From Phymatolithon calcareum (lineage: Eukaryota > Rhodophyta > Florideophyceae > Hapalidiales): a stretch of 64,000 bases of DNA. The stretch spans positions 2,728,001 to 2,792,000 of the forward strand of contig OZ345354.1 of NCBI GenBank assembly GCA_977006965.1, given 5' to 3'. Positions within the stretch are counted from its first letter, which is position 1. Every line of letters begins with the position of its first letter. The notes below the pieces were generated by a model. It saw only the letters and a list, made by a program, of their open reading frames with translations, searched no databases and had not been told where the DNA came from. Of this stretch, positions 54,068 to 64,000 are shown in pieces. A program made the position numbers and the translations under genes.

Positions 54068-54235
54068 TTCGTTTGCTCCCATCTCATCGCTGGCAGTTTT
54101 GTCATAGCGCTTTACAGAAGCGACCAACCAATTACATATTGCAAATTTCAGAACTGCTTCCGAACACAACACAAAAAATCCGGTACAGACCGAGCCTCTG
54201 AGCAAAACGTTCGCTTGAGGTTTCCTTGACTTCCG

Positions 54236-54301
54236 TATGCACGTAAACACTCGTATCATAGATTTTTTTAAAAATCTATGATACGAGTGTTTACGTGCAT
54301 A
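54236..54301. repeat. perfect 66-bp palindrome
   Basis: Two 32-base arms (TATGCACGTAAACACTCGTA...) with a 2-base TT loop. It is the longest near-loopless palindrome in the window. Confidence 0.92.
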
Positions 54302-54679
54302 TCTATGATACCATTTTTCACATTGAGAAGACGCATTTCATACGCGCCGTAAAAACTGCTATTGTAATATCCAGTTCTTTCTTTTCCGAGACCTACGCAT
54401 CTTCCCGAAGTTGACCCCCTGTAAAAAATTTTTCGTCCAGTATTTCTACTAAAAATAAGGTACAATATGACACAACGATGCACTGGATTCTGCTGCTGGT
54501 GCAATCCTGTACAATAAATTATGCGTGCTTCCTCTGCTTGGTCCAGAAAAAATCGTATCCCGCCGTTGCTTCAAAACTGTACTGTATGATACAGTATTCA
54601 AACTAGCACATACCGCGGAATTCTGTAACAGGCGCGATATAATGATAAAAATCAGATTTTCCAGAAATCAATGTATCCG

Positions 54680-54763
54680 GCCACTGGGGGAGCACTGCAG
54701 CAATTTGGCCCGAAAATTATTTGGTTTATTTGGGCCAAAACGCTGCCGTGCTCCCCCAGTGGC
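54680..54763. repeat. 84-bp foldback
   Basis: Perfect 16-base terminal arms (GCCACTGGGGGAGCAC) followed by imperfect inner pairing (TTTGGCCC/GGGCCAAA) around an AT-rich loop. Resembles a very small foldback MITE. Confidence 0.75.
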
Positions 54764-55253
54764 GTCCAGACGCAGGATTTTCTCAGTTACGCTCACGTTC
54801 AAGGCCTTCGCATTGGCAGAACCTCGGAAACCCATACTCCGCGGCATCTAGATAAAGAGGAAAGACAGGCGATCCCAGTAATACGAAAATGGGAACCATC
54901 GCCCACATGAACACGTTTCTATACTAAGGCAAATTAACTGAAATCCCATTTTTCTCTCTTTTTTCTTCGTTCTTACTACTGTTTAGCTAGGTGTCTGCTA
55001 AATGGGCGATCTCTTTCGCCCATGATGGAACCAGCATATCCTTACATGCAAGCTTTATAGAGAACGAAAGAAATTAGTAAAATACATTCACGTCAAAGAC
55101 AGAGTCGTGAAAATGTTTCTATACTAGCTTTAAAGTCATGGAGTCGAGCCGAGAATCGTGCAACAGAGTCCAAAAACACAGAAATGAATTTTCTCTGTCG
55201 CCATCATAAGTTATCATATTTTTCGCCCCTTCCACAACTGGCCGAACTGTTAG
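54764..55253. other. non-coding
   Basis: No gene or repeat recognised. Confidence 0.5.
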
Positions 55254-55635
55254 AGGGGCCGTCTTGAGAATTCATCAAAATCTCGGCATAGACCCAGTCA
55301 AAAAAGTCCTCATTACCAGTCATTATTTCGTGGACTGGTTACGAGGACGCGGCATAGGTTTTTAGCGGCTGAGTGTTGATTTGCAAACTTTCGCTTCAAA
55401 TGTTTTCGCACACTTTTTAGCAAAAACTTGAAACATCACGAAAAGTTTGGTTGAAAAGCAATTCCGCTTCCGAAAACTAAAAATCGTTGAGAAAAAATGT
55501 CCCATAGATGAGCACATCAGCCACGCCAAACCTATGCCGCGTCCTCATTACCAGTGAAAATATTTGGGACTGGATTTGCGGACTTTTTCAGACTCGTAAT
55601 GCGGACGCAAAAATCGAATTCTCAAGAAGGTCCCT
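55254..55635. mobile_element. MITE with 7-bp target duplication, 382 bp
   Basis: The ends AGGGGCCGTCTTGAGAATTC and, inverted, AGGGACCTTCTTGAGAATTC match at 18 of 20 positions. Exact CTGTTAG duplications flank it (55247-55253, 55636-55642). Inside, GAGGACGCGGCATAGGTTT and its exact inverse form a second 19-bp pair, so the element is a nested palindrome. It has no coding capacity. The superfamily is uncertain. Confidence 0.85.
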
Positions 55636-56668
55636 CTGTTAGCCACTTGTAAAAATTCAATATGAATACAGACTAATTAGTCTGAATTCATTTGAGAACA
55701 ACAATGTAGCCAATCAATATCCGTATGATATCGAGCAATCGATATGAAGTATCATACTGTGCATCGTTTCTCGACGCACAAGAGTACAGCACGGCATCAT
55801 GCAAAAATTCGCCCAGCTGTGAACAAAGATGAGAGTCACTCCAGAGCTCTGGGAGGCAGATAGGTTTGTCCGTTAGGTACGTGCTGTTAAACTCTGATAT
55901 TCATTGAAACCAAATTTATGCAGTCTGATTCTGTATTTCAGTCCACTCCCACTCATCACAGCAACATGCATTGACGGCATTACGATGAATTCCGGTTCTC
56001 ATCTTTTTCAAGGTTTAAGGAACGATAATCTCTAGTGTCTATTGCACGAACGTCCTCAATTGAGGCAACATTACTAACCTGAAAAGTTAAGTGAATTCGG
56101 TAGAATTGTTTTCTCAGCGTCGCATTGCGAAAAAACCTACTGTACTTTATTCCAATCACCGCAGTTTCTTCGGGTGGAATCGTCTAGTGACGAGCGGCAG
56201 GCAGAGAAAAAGGGGGCTTACAATTAGCTAGCAGGATTAATGCCCTGTCGTTATCTAAGTAAAGGTAAAAATAAAAGCACTGCTTGCTAGCCCCATAGGG
56301 GAATAAGCAGTCAATATTATTATTATTACTTTATTCTCCAGTCGGAGATTTCAACTTGCCTTATAAAAAAGATTCTTTCTATCACAGAGAGCAATAATCA
56401 CTCGTTGACTGAAACAAATCAGTGGCATGATTCGGCAAGCGAATGATGTTTGACGGCTAGTCGGTGCCAGTTGCAAGTCTTCAAGAGTACTCTAGACTTT
56501 ACAGTTTCCTGACAAAGTCAAAAAAATGAATAGGGCGGCTCTGGGAGCCCTCACTGGACAAATTAGTGGTAGTTTCAGTTCTTCCTTGCTAGAAAAGTGG
56601 ATCTTCGTCCACGAACCTTCGCGAGAAACAGAGGTAAAGACCATCAAGATTATTTATGTCAATCCATG
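55636..56668. other. non-coding
   Basis: Short ATT repeats near 56310 and no gene. Confidence 0.5.
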
Positions 56669-56927
56669 TGTAATCACTGGGAGTGTTAAGATAAGGTTGG
56701 GTTTATCATGAAAAGGGGTGATCTCTCTCCGATGAGATGATGAGATGCTCCAGTCTAAGGTGCGATTTAGGATCGCCGCTTAAATAGAGCAGGGGCGAGA
56801 AATGCACACCCTGTACAAAGAGGGGGAGCACTAACAGACACTACTCTAACAATCCCAATTGGTTGGTATGTTCTCCCTGAGAGTGTAAGTGTCGCTAATT
56901 ACACTCGTGCAGCATTGCGTGTCTACA
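56669..56927 (-). repeat. LTR, left copy
   Basis: Identical over 259 bases to the right copy; begins TGTAATCACTGGGAG and ends TGTCTACA on the plus strand. Confidence 0.92.
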
Positions 56928-56984
56928 GTGCCCCATACACTCGAAGAGTGTATTAATCATTGATGCGCAATGTTTGCTTGGCCT

Positions 56985-57390
56985 TCTTCGCCAGCTTTTT
57001 CTTGCGTGTATTGGACCCCGTCCTTCTTCGCCAGCTTTTACCGACCTTGATTTGGACCCCGTCCTTCTTCGCCGCTTTTTCCGGCCTTGGTTTGGACCCC
57101 TTCCTTCTTCGCCGCTTTTTCCGGACTTCGTTTGGACCCCGTCCTTCTTCGCCGCTTTTTCCGACCTTGAGTTGGACCCCGTCCTTCTTCGCCGCTTTTT
57201 CCGACCGTGAGTTGGACCCCGTCCTTCTTCGCCGCTTTTTCCGACCTTGAGTTGGACCCCGTCCTTCTTCGCCGCTTTTTCCGAACTTGAGTTGGACCCC
57301 GTCCTTCTTCGCCGCTTTTTCCGGCCTTGATTCGGACCCCGTCCTTCTTCGCCGCTTTTACCGACCTTGATATGGACCCGTCCTTCTTCG
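56985..57390. repeat. 40-bp minisatellite, about ten units
   Basis: The unit CCTTCTTCGCCGCTTTTTCC... GACCCCGT repeats every 40 bases with small changes. On the minus strand all three frames stay open and give Lys/Gly/Arg-rich repeats (KAAKKDGV, GKSGEEGR) because 40 is not a multiple of three. Confidence 0.92.
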
Positions 57391-57401
57391 TCGCTTTTGT
57401 C

Positions 57402-57770
57402 CCGCGAACATCATTTGTGTTGATTGCCACACAAATCTACGCTGACCTTCTCCTCCTTATTGCCGGAGATATAGATAGGTCCCGTCTCTGAATTGGTTGC
57501 TCCTTCCAATCCATATTTGCGTTCCTTCTGGAACGTCTTTCTTTCAATTCGGGCTCCGGTTGCCTGCCTTGAATTTTTTTGTTCCGCGAATATCATTTGT
57601 GTTAATAGCCACACAAATCTACGCTGACCTTCTCCTCCTTATTGCCGGAGATATAGATAGGTCCCTTGTCTGAATTGGTTGCCTCTGCCAATCCATATTT
57701 GCGTTCCTTCTGGAACGTCTTTGTTTCAATTCGGGCTCCGGTTGCCGTCCTTGATTTTTTTCGCAACAAT
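57402..57770. repeat. tandem duplication, 192-base offset
   Basis: CCGCGAA..ATCATTTGTG and the following roughly 175 bases occur at 57402 and again at 57594 with high similarity. On the minus strand each copy reads TATGARIE(R/T)KTFQKERKYGL. Confidence 0.88.
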
Positions 57771-57779
57771 CGAAGTCGC

Positions 57780-58166
57780 TTAGGAAGTAAACTCCAGAAT
57801 CCTTGCCGCCGCATGTTCGGTGCGCATTGGCATTCGAAGACTGTGTAGAGCCTTCTCTCTTGTCGATGACTCTGTGTAAGATACCGCCGTCATCGCCGGG
57901 GCTTCCTTCTTCTTCTCGTTGACCTCATCATCGTACCGTTTCCTCGCCTTCAAAAACCTTGTCACAACTCTTGGGTCGAGACTTCGTAAAATCGGGTGGC
58001 TCACGGGTTGGAATAGCGCGGCGGTTGGTTGCCGATCGGTAGATTTCGCCGACGAAAGACTTCCGCTTCCCATGGTTCGATGGTCATCCATTTCCAATTC
58101 AAACTTGAACAATCTTCGTCTTAACACTCTAACATTCTCCTGCAGGACAGAAATTTCTGTAATCAC
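57780..58166 (-). CDS. gag-like fragment in the non-autonomous LTR element
   Basis: 128 residues with a leucine-heptad start (ISVLQENVRVLRRRLFKFEL) and SLDPRVVTRFLKARKRYDDE followed by basic residues, the style of gag N-terminal regions in Ty3-like elements. The frame opens inside the 5' LTR edge. It may help packaging or be a relic. Confidence 0.45.
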   Translation of the reverse strand: MITEISVLQENVRVLRRRLFKFELEMDDHRTMGSGSLSSAKSTDRQPTAALFQPVSHPILRSLDPRVVTRFLKARKRYDDEVNEKKKEAPAMTAVSYTESSTREKALHSLRMPMRTEHAAARILEFTS

Positions 58167-58416
58167 TGGGAGTGTTAAGATAAGGTTGGGTTTATCATGA
58201 AAAGGGGTGATCTCTCTCCGATGAGATGATGAGATGCTCCAGTCTAAGGTGCGATTTAGGATCGCCGCTTAAATAGAGCAGGGGCGAGAAATGCACACCC
58301 TGTACAAAGAGGGGGAGCACTAACAGACACTACTCTAACAATCCCAATTGGTTGGTATGTTCTCCCTGAGAGTGTAAGTGTCGCTAATTACACTCGTGCA
58401 GCATTGCGTGTCTACA
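58158..58416 (-). repeat. LTR, right copy
   Basis: Identical to the left copy at a constant offset of 1489 bases. Confidence 0.92.
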
Positions 58417-58420
58417 CATG

Positions 58421-61129
58421 GAACATTGCCGGTGCCAATTAAGCGGCGATCCTAGTCGAACTGAGTCGCCGTCGGCCAGAACATGCATCTGTGCCTGACG
58501 TTCAGATGCTCCTTACAGTGCAACTCCGAACTGAGCTCTTGATGATAGCGAACGGTTTTCTGTCAATTTTACTATCTAGGCTATATTGATGTCCTCTGCA
58601 GCTCCTTGGAAAATCAGAGAACGTTTGCTCGCCCAGTTACTGGATTCCTGGCATATGCTCTGCGCGAGTCTTGGGACTAGGGATGGCAAGGAACTTTGAA
58701 TCGCATCACCTCTGATCGTACACCTTACACAGTGCCGCATGAGGTCAACCGGATCGGACGAGGGGCTTTTTTGTCAATTGGAGGAATAGGTTCTTGTCCG
58801 GTTTTGCTTCATGCATATCACTGCAGGTGAAGAGAATCTCCGAAACCGGTAGAACAGGACATGGCATGCAATACGACTGCTTCTTCGTCATGCTTCCCCA
58901 GTTCCCTCTGAAAAACAGCAGAAATTATGTCTGCAACGTTGCAGCGAAATGAGCGAGAAGACACTTCTGCGTCGGTCCTATTCTGACTCGATTTTCAAGT
59001 GTTCAGACTGCAGAGATGCGTCCCCAAATCGGTCTGAACTCCTTGGAGCTGTTTAAACTGCAAACCTCTGAGATATGACAATATGTCTCCAAGGTTTTTT
59101 TTGAATTGGAAACACTCATGAAACTGCAAGGGAGATGCATTTCAGTCGCTGCGCTCTTAGTCCCTTTGTGTGTCTCCAAGGTGCGTGTGTGCAGGGGATG
59201 GTGGTCTGTTAATGATGCCTCTAACGTGGTTGGGTTTAGGTTACATTTACTAAACATAGACAGCATCCACATCCACGGAAGTGGATCCCTCGCTGGCATC
59301 AGCCTAATTATGGTTAGGCCCATATTAATCTATCGGCACACCCAACCCGAAGTAAGCGAAAAATGGAATTCCACATGGGCTCAAATTGGCGGGCAGAATC
59401 TATGCCGGCAAGAGTGCATGAATTTGGAGGAAAATGTGGGTACTAGATATTGGTCATTTTGAGTCAACAGTTCTATTGTGGCAGTGTCTGTCGTTTATTT
59501 CTGCCTGCTATACTCCGAGATTATACAGAATCTCAAAAGAAAATGACTCGGCGAAAGTATTACGAAATGTTGGTGAAGCAGCTTGGCTACAATCATACGA
59601 CTCGAACTACACTTGACGTAGCTCTGTAACCTTGGCCCGGCACTTGTGTCAGGAGTGGAGTTGGAACTCATAAAATGCCTACGAAGAGGAAACGGAAGAA
59701 TGTTCACGCCTTTTACATTGCGAAGCTGATTCCAACTTGAAAAAAAAAATTTTTTATAAGGTCAAGCTCTCCTGTTCGTCTTCTAGCAGACTTCACGGAG
59801 GTCTAAATTACATACGTGGTACATGTACTGCTAAGAACTGTTTTGCCTGACACGTAGCGATTATCCATCAGCTTGATCATCAACTTGATGATCAAGCTGA
59901 TGAACACGATGCTATTGACGACAATGCGGATGAGTACATACGCTTGTTCAATTCAGAAAAGATAATGTCCTCAATTTAGGAAAATCCCATAAAATAGACA
60001 CTAGAGTGGGTAATTTATTATTACGAGTATCTATTTCCTCCTCTTGTGAACGGGGTCTCGAGCAAATCTCAGAGTCCATACTTTTGTCGTGGAGATAAAT
60101 GCATTGGGGAATATTGCATAATATGCCAAAATTTGTCATAAGCACAATTCCTTCCCGCTTCCCCGAAGACATCTTGAAACAGGCAACGAGACCCCTGCCA
60201 TACGTGCCAAGAGTCTCGTCAAAATGCCATATTTCCTACAAGAGCTAAATCAGTCGTCGCGTGCTCTTCATTAGCACTCGATCAACAACTATAGACTACG
60301 CGCTTGGATAGGGGAGTCCTGAACGCTTCACCACTCCCCCGAAGTGCAAACTCCGTGGTAAATCAACAGAAACAATTTGAGGGTGTGCCTTCGGGAATCT
60401 AAACATCCGTTACTCGTAAATTATGAGCTCGTCACCAGTTTCGCAGCTGCCAGGACAATGACTGGCTGCATTGGGCGTTTGATAGCGCGATCAATCAGCG
60501 GGACGCTTGTCTGGACTGCGCGAACGCTCGGTTTTCAATGTCTACTACGTGTAGAAACACTGAAGAATGAAAACCTTGAGCATCACCCGTGCCGCACATT
60601 CGTGTGTGCGACTATGACTTGACAAGAGTTGTATGATGAAGTATGATAGCTGTATCTAATTTTGTAACTAGAAATACTGATTCAAAACTACAATTTCAAT
60701 GGACTTTACAGAAATATCTCGAGCATGAGGCATGGCGAAGGTTCTCCTGGTAAGATGCATACGTGCACGTATGTTTTGTGTATGGTAAACGTTACCCTTT
60801 GCCATGAAACAAGCCCTGAAGGGCTCAGAGCCTTGTGTTACTGTACGACAGTAAGCAAAAGCGAAGATCCGCAGGTGATCCGCAAGGGAGATTGCCCTGC
60901 AACCAATGAGCTTACAATATCTCATCGCGCCAGCAGCGCATTACTGTACAATAAGGTTAGGTGTTCTTAGGGGAATGGCATGCTCCAATTGTTCTGACAA
61001 GATCGCGCCAATCTCATCACGCCCTACCACGTGATCAGTACACAACATACTCGTGTATATGGTGCATCCTCAGGGCACGAGATGGAACATAAGCCAGTCT
61101 AAGAAGTCGCCGATACCGTCGTGCCAAGC
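58421..61129. other. long non-coding stretch upstream of the dioxygenase gene
   Basis: Only short, unconvincing frames (for example plus 59106-59462, minus 59323-59003). Contains one palindrome at 59866-59902. The dioxygenase promoter should lie at its right end; no motif is clear. Confidence 0.5.
59866..59902. repeat. perfect 37-bp palindrome
   Basis: Two 18-base arms (CATCAGCTTGATCATCAA) around a single C. Confidence 0.85.
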
Positions 61130-63238
61130 ATGACCTCATTCGTGACCCACCCGCCGCTGAACATCCGCCCGACGAAACGCACCCTGACAAACGCGCGCCC
61201 GAAGCGAGCGCACACTGCGACCACTATGACCATCACCACCAAGGACGAGGGAGCGCAAGCCGCCGCAAGGACGCGCCCTCCTGCGACCGTCCAGCCCGTG
61301 CAACGCGACCCGAATCTATGGCAGAAGTTCCGCATCTGGATCGGGAATCTCATCCCCATCGACTCGTGGCTTCCGCTCGGCCTTCTTACCCTCGTCGTAC
61401 GCCGCGGCGTCTTGGAGGAGCTCAACCTTCTCCGTGCCCCCGACGCCCCACCCGCCGAGCCTGCCAATCCCGTTCTGCCGTATCGCACCGCGGACGCATC
61501 GGGCACTGACCCGAAGGACGCCCAGGCTGGCGCCCAGTTCTACCCCTTTGCGCGTAACATGACTCCTAACCCCGTGCGCAATCCCGACCGTGAGCCGAAT
61601 GTCCAGCTTGTCGCTCAGAAGCTGCTTGCCAGGAAGCAGTTCCAGCCCGCCGGCGACCAGCTCAATGTCCTTGCTGCCGCGTGGATCCAATTCATGAGCC
61701 ACGACTGGATGGTAAGTTCAATAAGCTATCGCTTATGCTTTAATACATTTATGGATATTGACATTCCGTCTTTGTTGCTATTTTTCTCTTTCATGCATTT
61801 CTAGCGCGGGATGCAAACTGACGAGGATGTTGAACTTGCAAAGGGGAGCGGCTGTCCGCTCAACCGCTTCAAGTTCAAGAAAACCGACATCTCCTCACAG
61901 GGTACCGTGAAGAACGAACGCACGCACTGGTGGGACACGTCCGTTCTGTACGGACAGGACCGTGAGAGCCTTGGTCGTATCCGTTCTTTCAGCGGCGGCC
62001 GTTTGAAGACAGGACCCAAGCGCGGGGTGCTGCCACGTAACCCGGACGGCACGGTGTGTGCCGGTGACAACATCAACTCGTGGGCCGCTGTGCAGTTGCT
62101 GCAAGACCTATTCCTGCAGGAACACAACGCGATCGCGGATTGTATCGCCACCGAGCACCCCGAATTCGACGACGAGAAGCTGTTCAACACCGCTCGTCTC
62201 GTGGTGGCCGCCGTTGCCGCGAAAATCCACACCATTGACTGGACCCCGGCGTTGCTCTACATGAACGTGCTCAAGGTCGGTATGGATGCCAACTGGTATG
62301 GTCTGCCCCGTGCATTCGGCGGCCCACCGGCACCGTTTTCACGCGTTGGAAAGACCTCCGACAATCACGGCGTACCTTTCGCACTCACCGAGGAGTTTGT
62401 CGCCATTTACCGACTGCACCCGCTGCTGCCGGATGCGCTCCCACTAGCATCTGGTCGCCTCAACCTGGAGGATCTTGTTGGCGAGCCGGGCGAGCAGGTG
62501 CTCTTGAAGGACGGAATGGCCATGGAAATGTGGGACGCCATTGTGAAGTATCCGTGCGGACATTTGCTATTGTTCAATTATCCCAGCGCGTTGCGCAATC
62601 TGCTGCCGACTACACCGGAAGGGAAACCTATCGCTGAGCCGGTGGATCTGGCCGCGCTTGACTTGTACCGCGACCGCGAGCGAGGCATTCGGTAAGTTGC
62701 GAGGAGAGCGAACCTTTAGTGCATTATGAAATGGCTTTTTTTTAGGGATGTGTGACTGACATGTTATTTATATTCTTTATGGTTTGGCGTGAGTAGCAAC
62801 TTCAACGACTTCCGCCGTGCGTTGCACATGAAGCCGTTCAAGACTTACAAGGAACTTACTGGCGAGACAGAAGGACCCTCGCCGGTGGCCGACAAACTGG
62901 AAGAGGTGTACGGTGCCAACGGGATCGAAAAAGTCGACTTGCTGGTGGGCAACCTTGCCGAAAAGAAGATTAGAGGCTTTGCCCTTTCAGAGACTAGTTT
63001 TACTGTTTTCTTGCTCATGGCGTCGCGCCGACTGGAGGCTGACCGCTTTCTCAACGAGGATTTCAACGAGAAGACTTACACTCGTGCCGGTTTTGCATGG
63101 GTTAAGAATACCGATGGGATTCGAGATGTTCTTCGGCGCCACTTTCCGGAACTTGAGAGACATTTCAAGACTAAAGATGTATCGGCCTTCAGACCTACGA
63201 CGGAATGGCCGGCTGAATACTTGCGACCGCAGGTTTGA
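61130..63238 (+). CDS. alpha-dioxygenase-like animal-type haem peroxidase, three exons
   Basis: Exons 61130-61711, 61805-62691 and 62797-63238 join in phase to 636 residues. Introns are 93 bases (GTAAGT...CTAG) and 105 bases (GTAAGT...GTAG). The start is ATG 61130 (MTSFVTHPPLNIRPTKR); upstream in-frame codons lack an ATG. FMSHDW carries the distal haem His next to the calcium-binding Asp, KIHTIDWTPALL carries the proximal His, and LTEEFVAIYRLHPLLPD carries the candidate catalytic Tyr. YRDRERGIRNFNDFRRAL spans the second splice junction and is typical of the family. Known: alpha-dioxygenases (PIOX) add oxygen at the alpha carbon of fatty acids, feeding oxylipin defence chemistry. Length matches the family. 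It is flanked by non-coding DNA and looks intact. Confidence 0.92.
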
Positions 63239-64000
63239 GGACAGTTTCAAGAAGCATTGAAAGGGTTACCGCTGCGTCAGATGGGAATGAGGACAGTGTC
63301 TATGTAGAGTCTAAATGAATAAGAGTTTGGCTGGGATGTACTGTAGTTTAATGGGCTAGTGCCTACTGTTAGGTTGTTGCGCTAGTTTGCGAGCGAAATT
63401 GTTGGGTTTTCCATCTAGAGGACCGAGTAGCATGATTGAAATTCGAAAGACTCGTTGCTTGAGTGCCGTTACGGGTTTTTACTCTCCGATATGTACAAGT
63501 GGGTGTAGGTAGCACCTTGTCGCATAGTCTGTTCAAGCAACTATTGTCATATTCTGTCGTTTTATTTCTTCACCGGTTGTGAGTTGACTTTGAGCTCCAG
63601 CGGGAAACATCCCCGCCTCTATTGTCAGATCAGACTGTATGCGATGCCACACTCATTTTATAGCTGGTGACTATCAAATTAGCGTCTTTTTTCTTTCATG
63701 TCATCATCCGGTTGTCATGCTGTTTAGAGAAGATTTTTCTTCGGCGACATAGGTTTACTTGTGTGAGTATCGAGAAGAACCCTTGTCACAATGGGAGAGT
63801 TCCCCTTGCTCAGCCGCGTCCTCTTCTTGCCGTGACTCTTCTCCATCGCCTCATCACCCAGTAGGCATACGCCCAATATCTAAATACATCTTTTTTTTGA
63901 GCAAAGTTTATTTAAAAGCCCCACAGACTTCTGAAGATATGGGCAAGGCTTCCTCAGTTGCTACCTACCTTTGTGTAGCTTACGAAAACGCACCGCCAGA
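63239..64000. other. downstream non-coding region
   Basis: 3' flank of the dioxygenase gene; no gene recognised. A dispersed repeat lies at 63901-63956. Confidence 0.5.
63901..63956. repeat. dispersed repeat, copy 2
   Basis: Matches 30061-30116 over most of its length, with small gaps. Confidence 0.65.

Larger units (their letters stand above)
56669..58416 (-). mobile_element. short non-autonomous LTR retrotransposon, 1748 bp
   Basis: Two direct repeats of 259 bases (56669-56927 and 58158-58416) are identical and bounded by TG and CA. A CATG duplication (56665-56668, 58417-58420) flanks them. The internal 1230 bases have no pol genes. They hold a gag-like fragment, a 40-bp minisatellite and a tandem duplication. 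The gag-like frame on the minus strand sets the orientation. Identical LTRs indicate a recent insertion, so it must be moved by another element's enzymes. Confidence 0.88.

Noticed and set aside
56985-57390. CRISPR-like array
   Set aside because: Units are directly adjacent 40-base repeats with no unique spacers, inside an LTR element of a eukaryote.
57038-57430. Lys/Gly/Arg-rich 130-residue protein
   Set aside because: It is the translation of the 40-base minisatellite; all frames stay open because of the repeat, so it is not evidence of a gene.
59106-59462. 118-residue plus-strand frame
   Set aside because: No domain, no neighbours and composition like surrounding non-coding DNA.

Overview
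The window is eukaryotic nuclear DNA packed with transposable elements, from a gene-sparse genome. Evidence for a eukaryote: spliced genes with clean GT..AG introns of about 90-110 bases (61.1-63.2 kb; 17.1-18.0 kb), LTR, LINE, hAT, Tnp2-like and DDE elements, and no operon structure. The mix of an alpha-dioxygenase-like haem peroxidase, a bacterial-looking intronless multidomain gene and copia-rich intergenic DNA fits a florideophyte red alga (Chondrus-like). That assignment is inference, not proof.

Layout. 0-4.5 kb: uninterrupted Ty1/copia polyprotein. 4.5-8 kb: non-coding DNA with an 80-bp minisatellite and long perfect palindromes. 8-11.3 kb: two convergent genes of unknown family, each with a low-complexity N-terminus followed by a coiled-coil-like stretch. 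11.7-16 kb: decayed Tnp2 (CACTA)-like transposase. 17.1-18 kb: spliced but frameshifted gene of unknown function. 19.7-20.5 kb: decayed DDE transposase. 21.2-29 kb: complete copia element on the minus strand, with 5-bp target duplication, polypurine tract and near-identical LTRs. Its coding frames are broken, and it carries an antisense gene ending in a papain-like Cys/His/Asp pattern. 30.6-32.2 kb: GTPase fused to six Sel1-like repeats. 33.2-36.5 kb: ferritin-like (VioB type) plus BNR propeller plus FlgD-like protein. 37-38.2 kb: LINE fragment. 39.8-42.1 kb: decayed Fanzor (eukaryotic TnpB-type RNA-guided nuclease). 43.2-45.6 and 47.9-50.3 kb: two hAT elements of one family, both with exact 8-bp target duplications, one dead and one with a full-length transposase. 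Between them lie a tRNA-like sequence and a LINE fragment. 50.3-50.6 kb: second DDE transposase remnant. 51.3-52.4 kb: protein with a glycine-rich hydrophobic hairpin (ApoL-like). 53-56 kb: two MITEs and several hairpins. 56.7-58.4 kb: short non-autonomous LTR element with identical 259-bp LTRs. 61.1-63.2 kb: three-exon alpha-dioxygenase-like gene.

Host genes that look functional are few: the GTPase-Sel1 gene, the ferritin/BNR gene, the ApoL-like gene, the dioxygenase, and perhaps the two unknown convergent genes. By my own span count, mobile-element sequence makes up close to half of the window. The most notable items are the Fanzor remnant, the antisense protease-like cargo inside a copia element, the ferritin/propeller fusion, and the abundance of near-loopless palindromes, one of which was the insertion site of the complete copia element.
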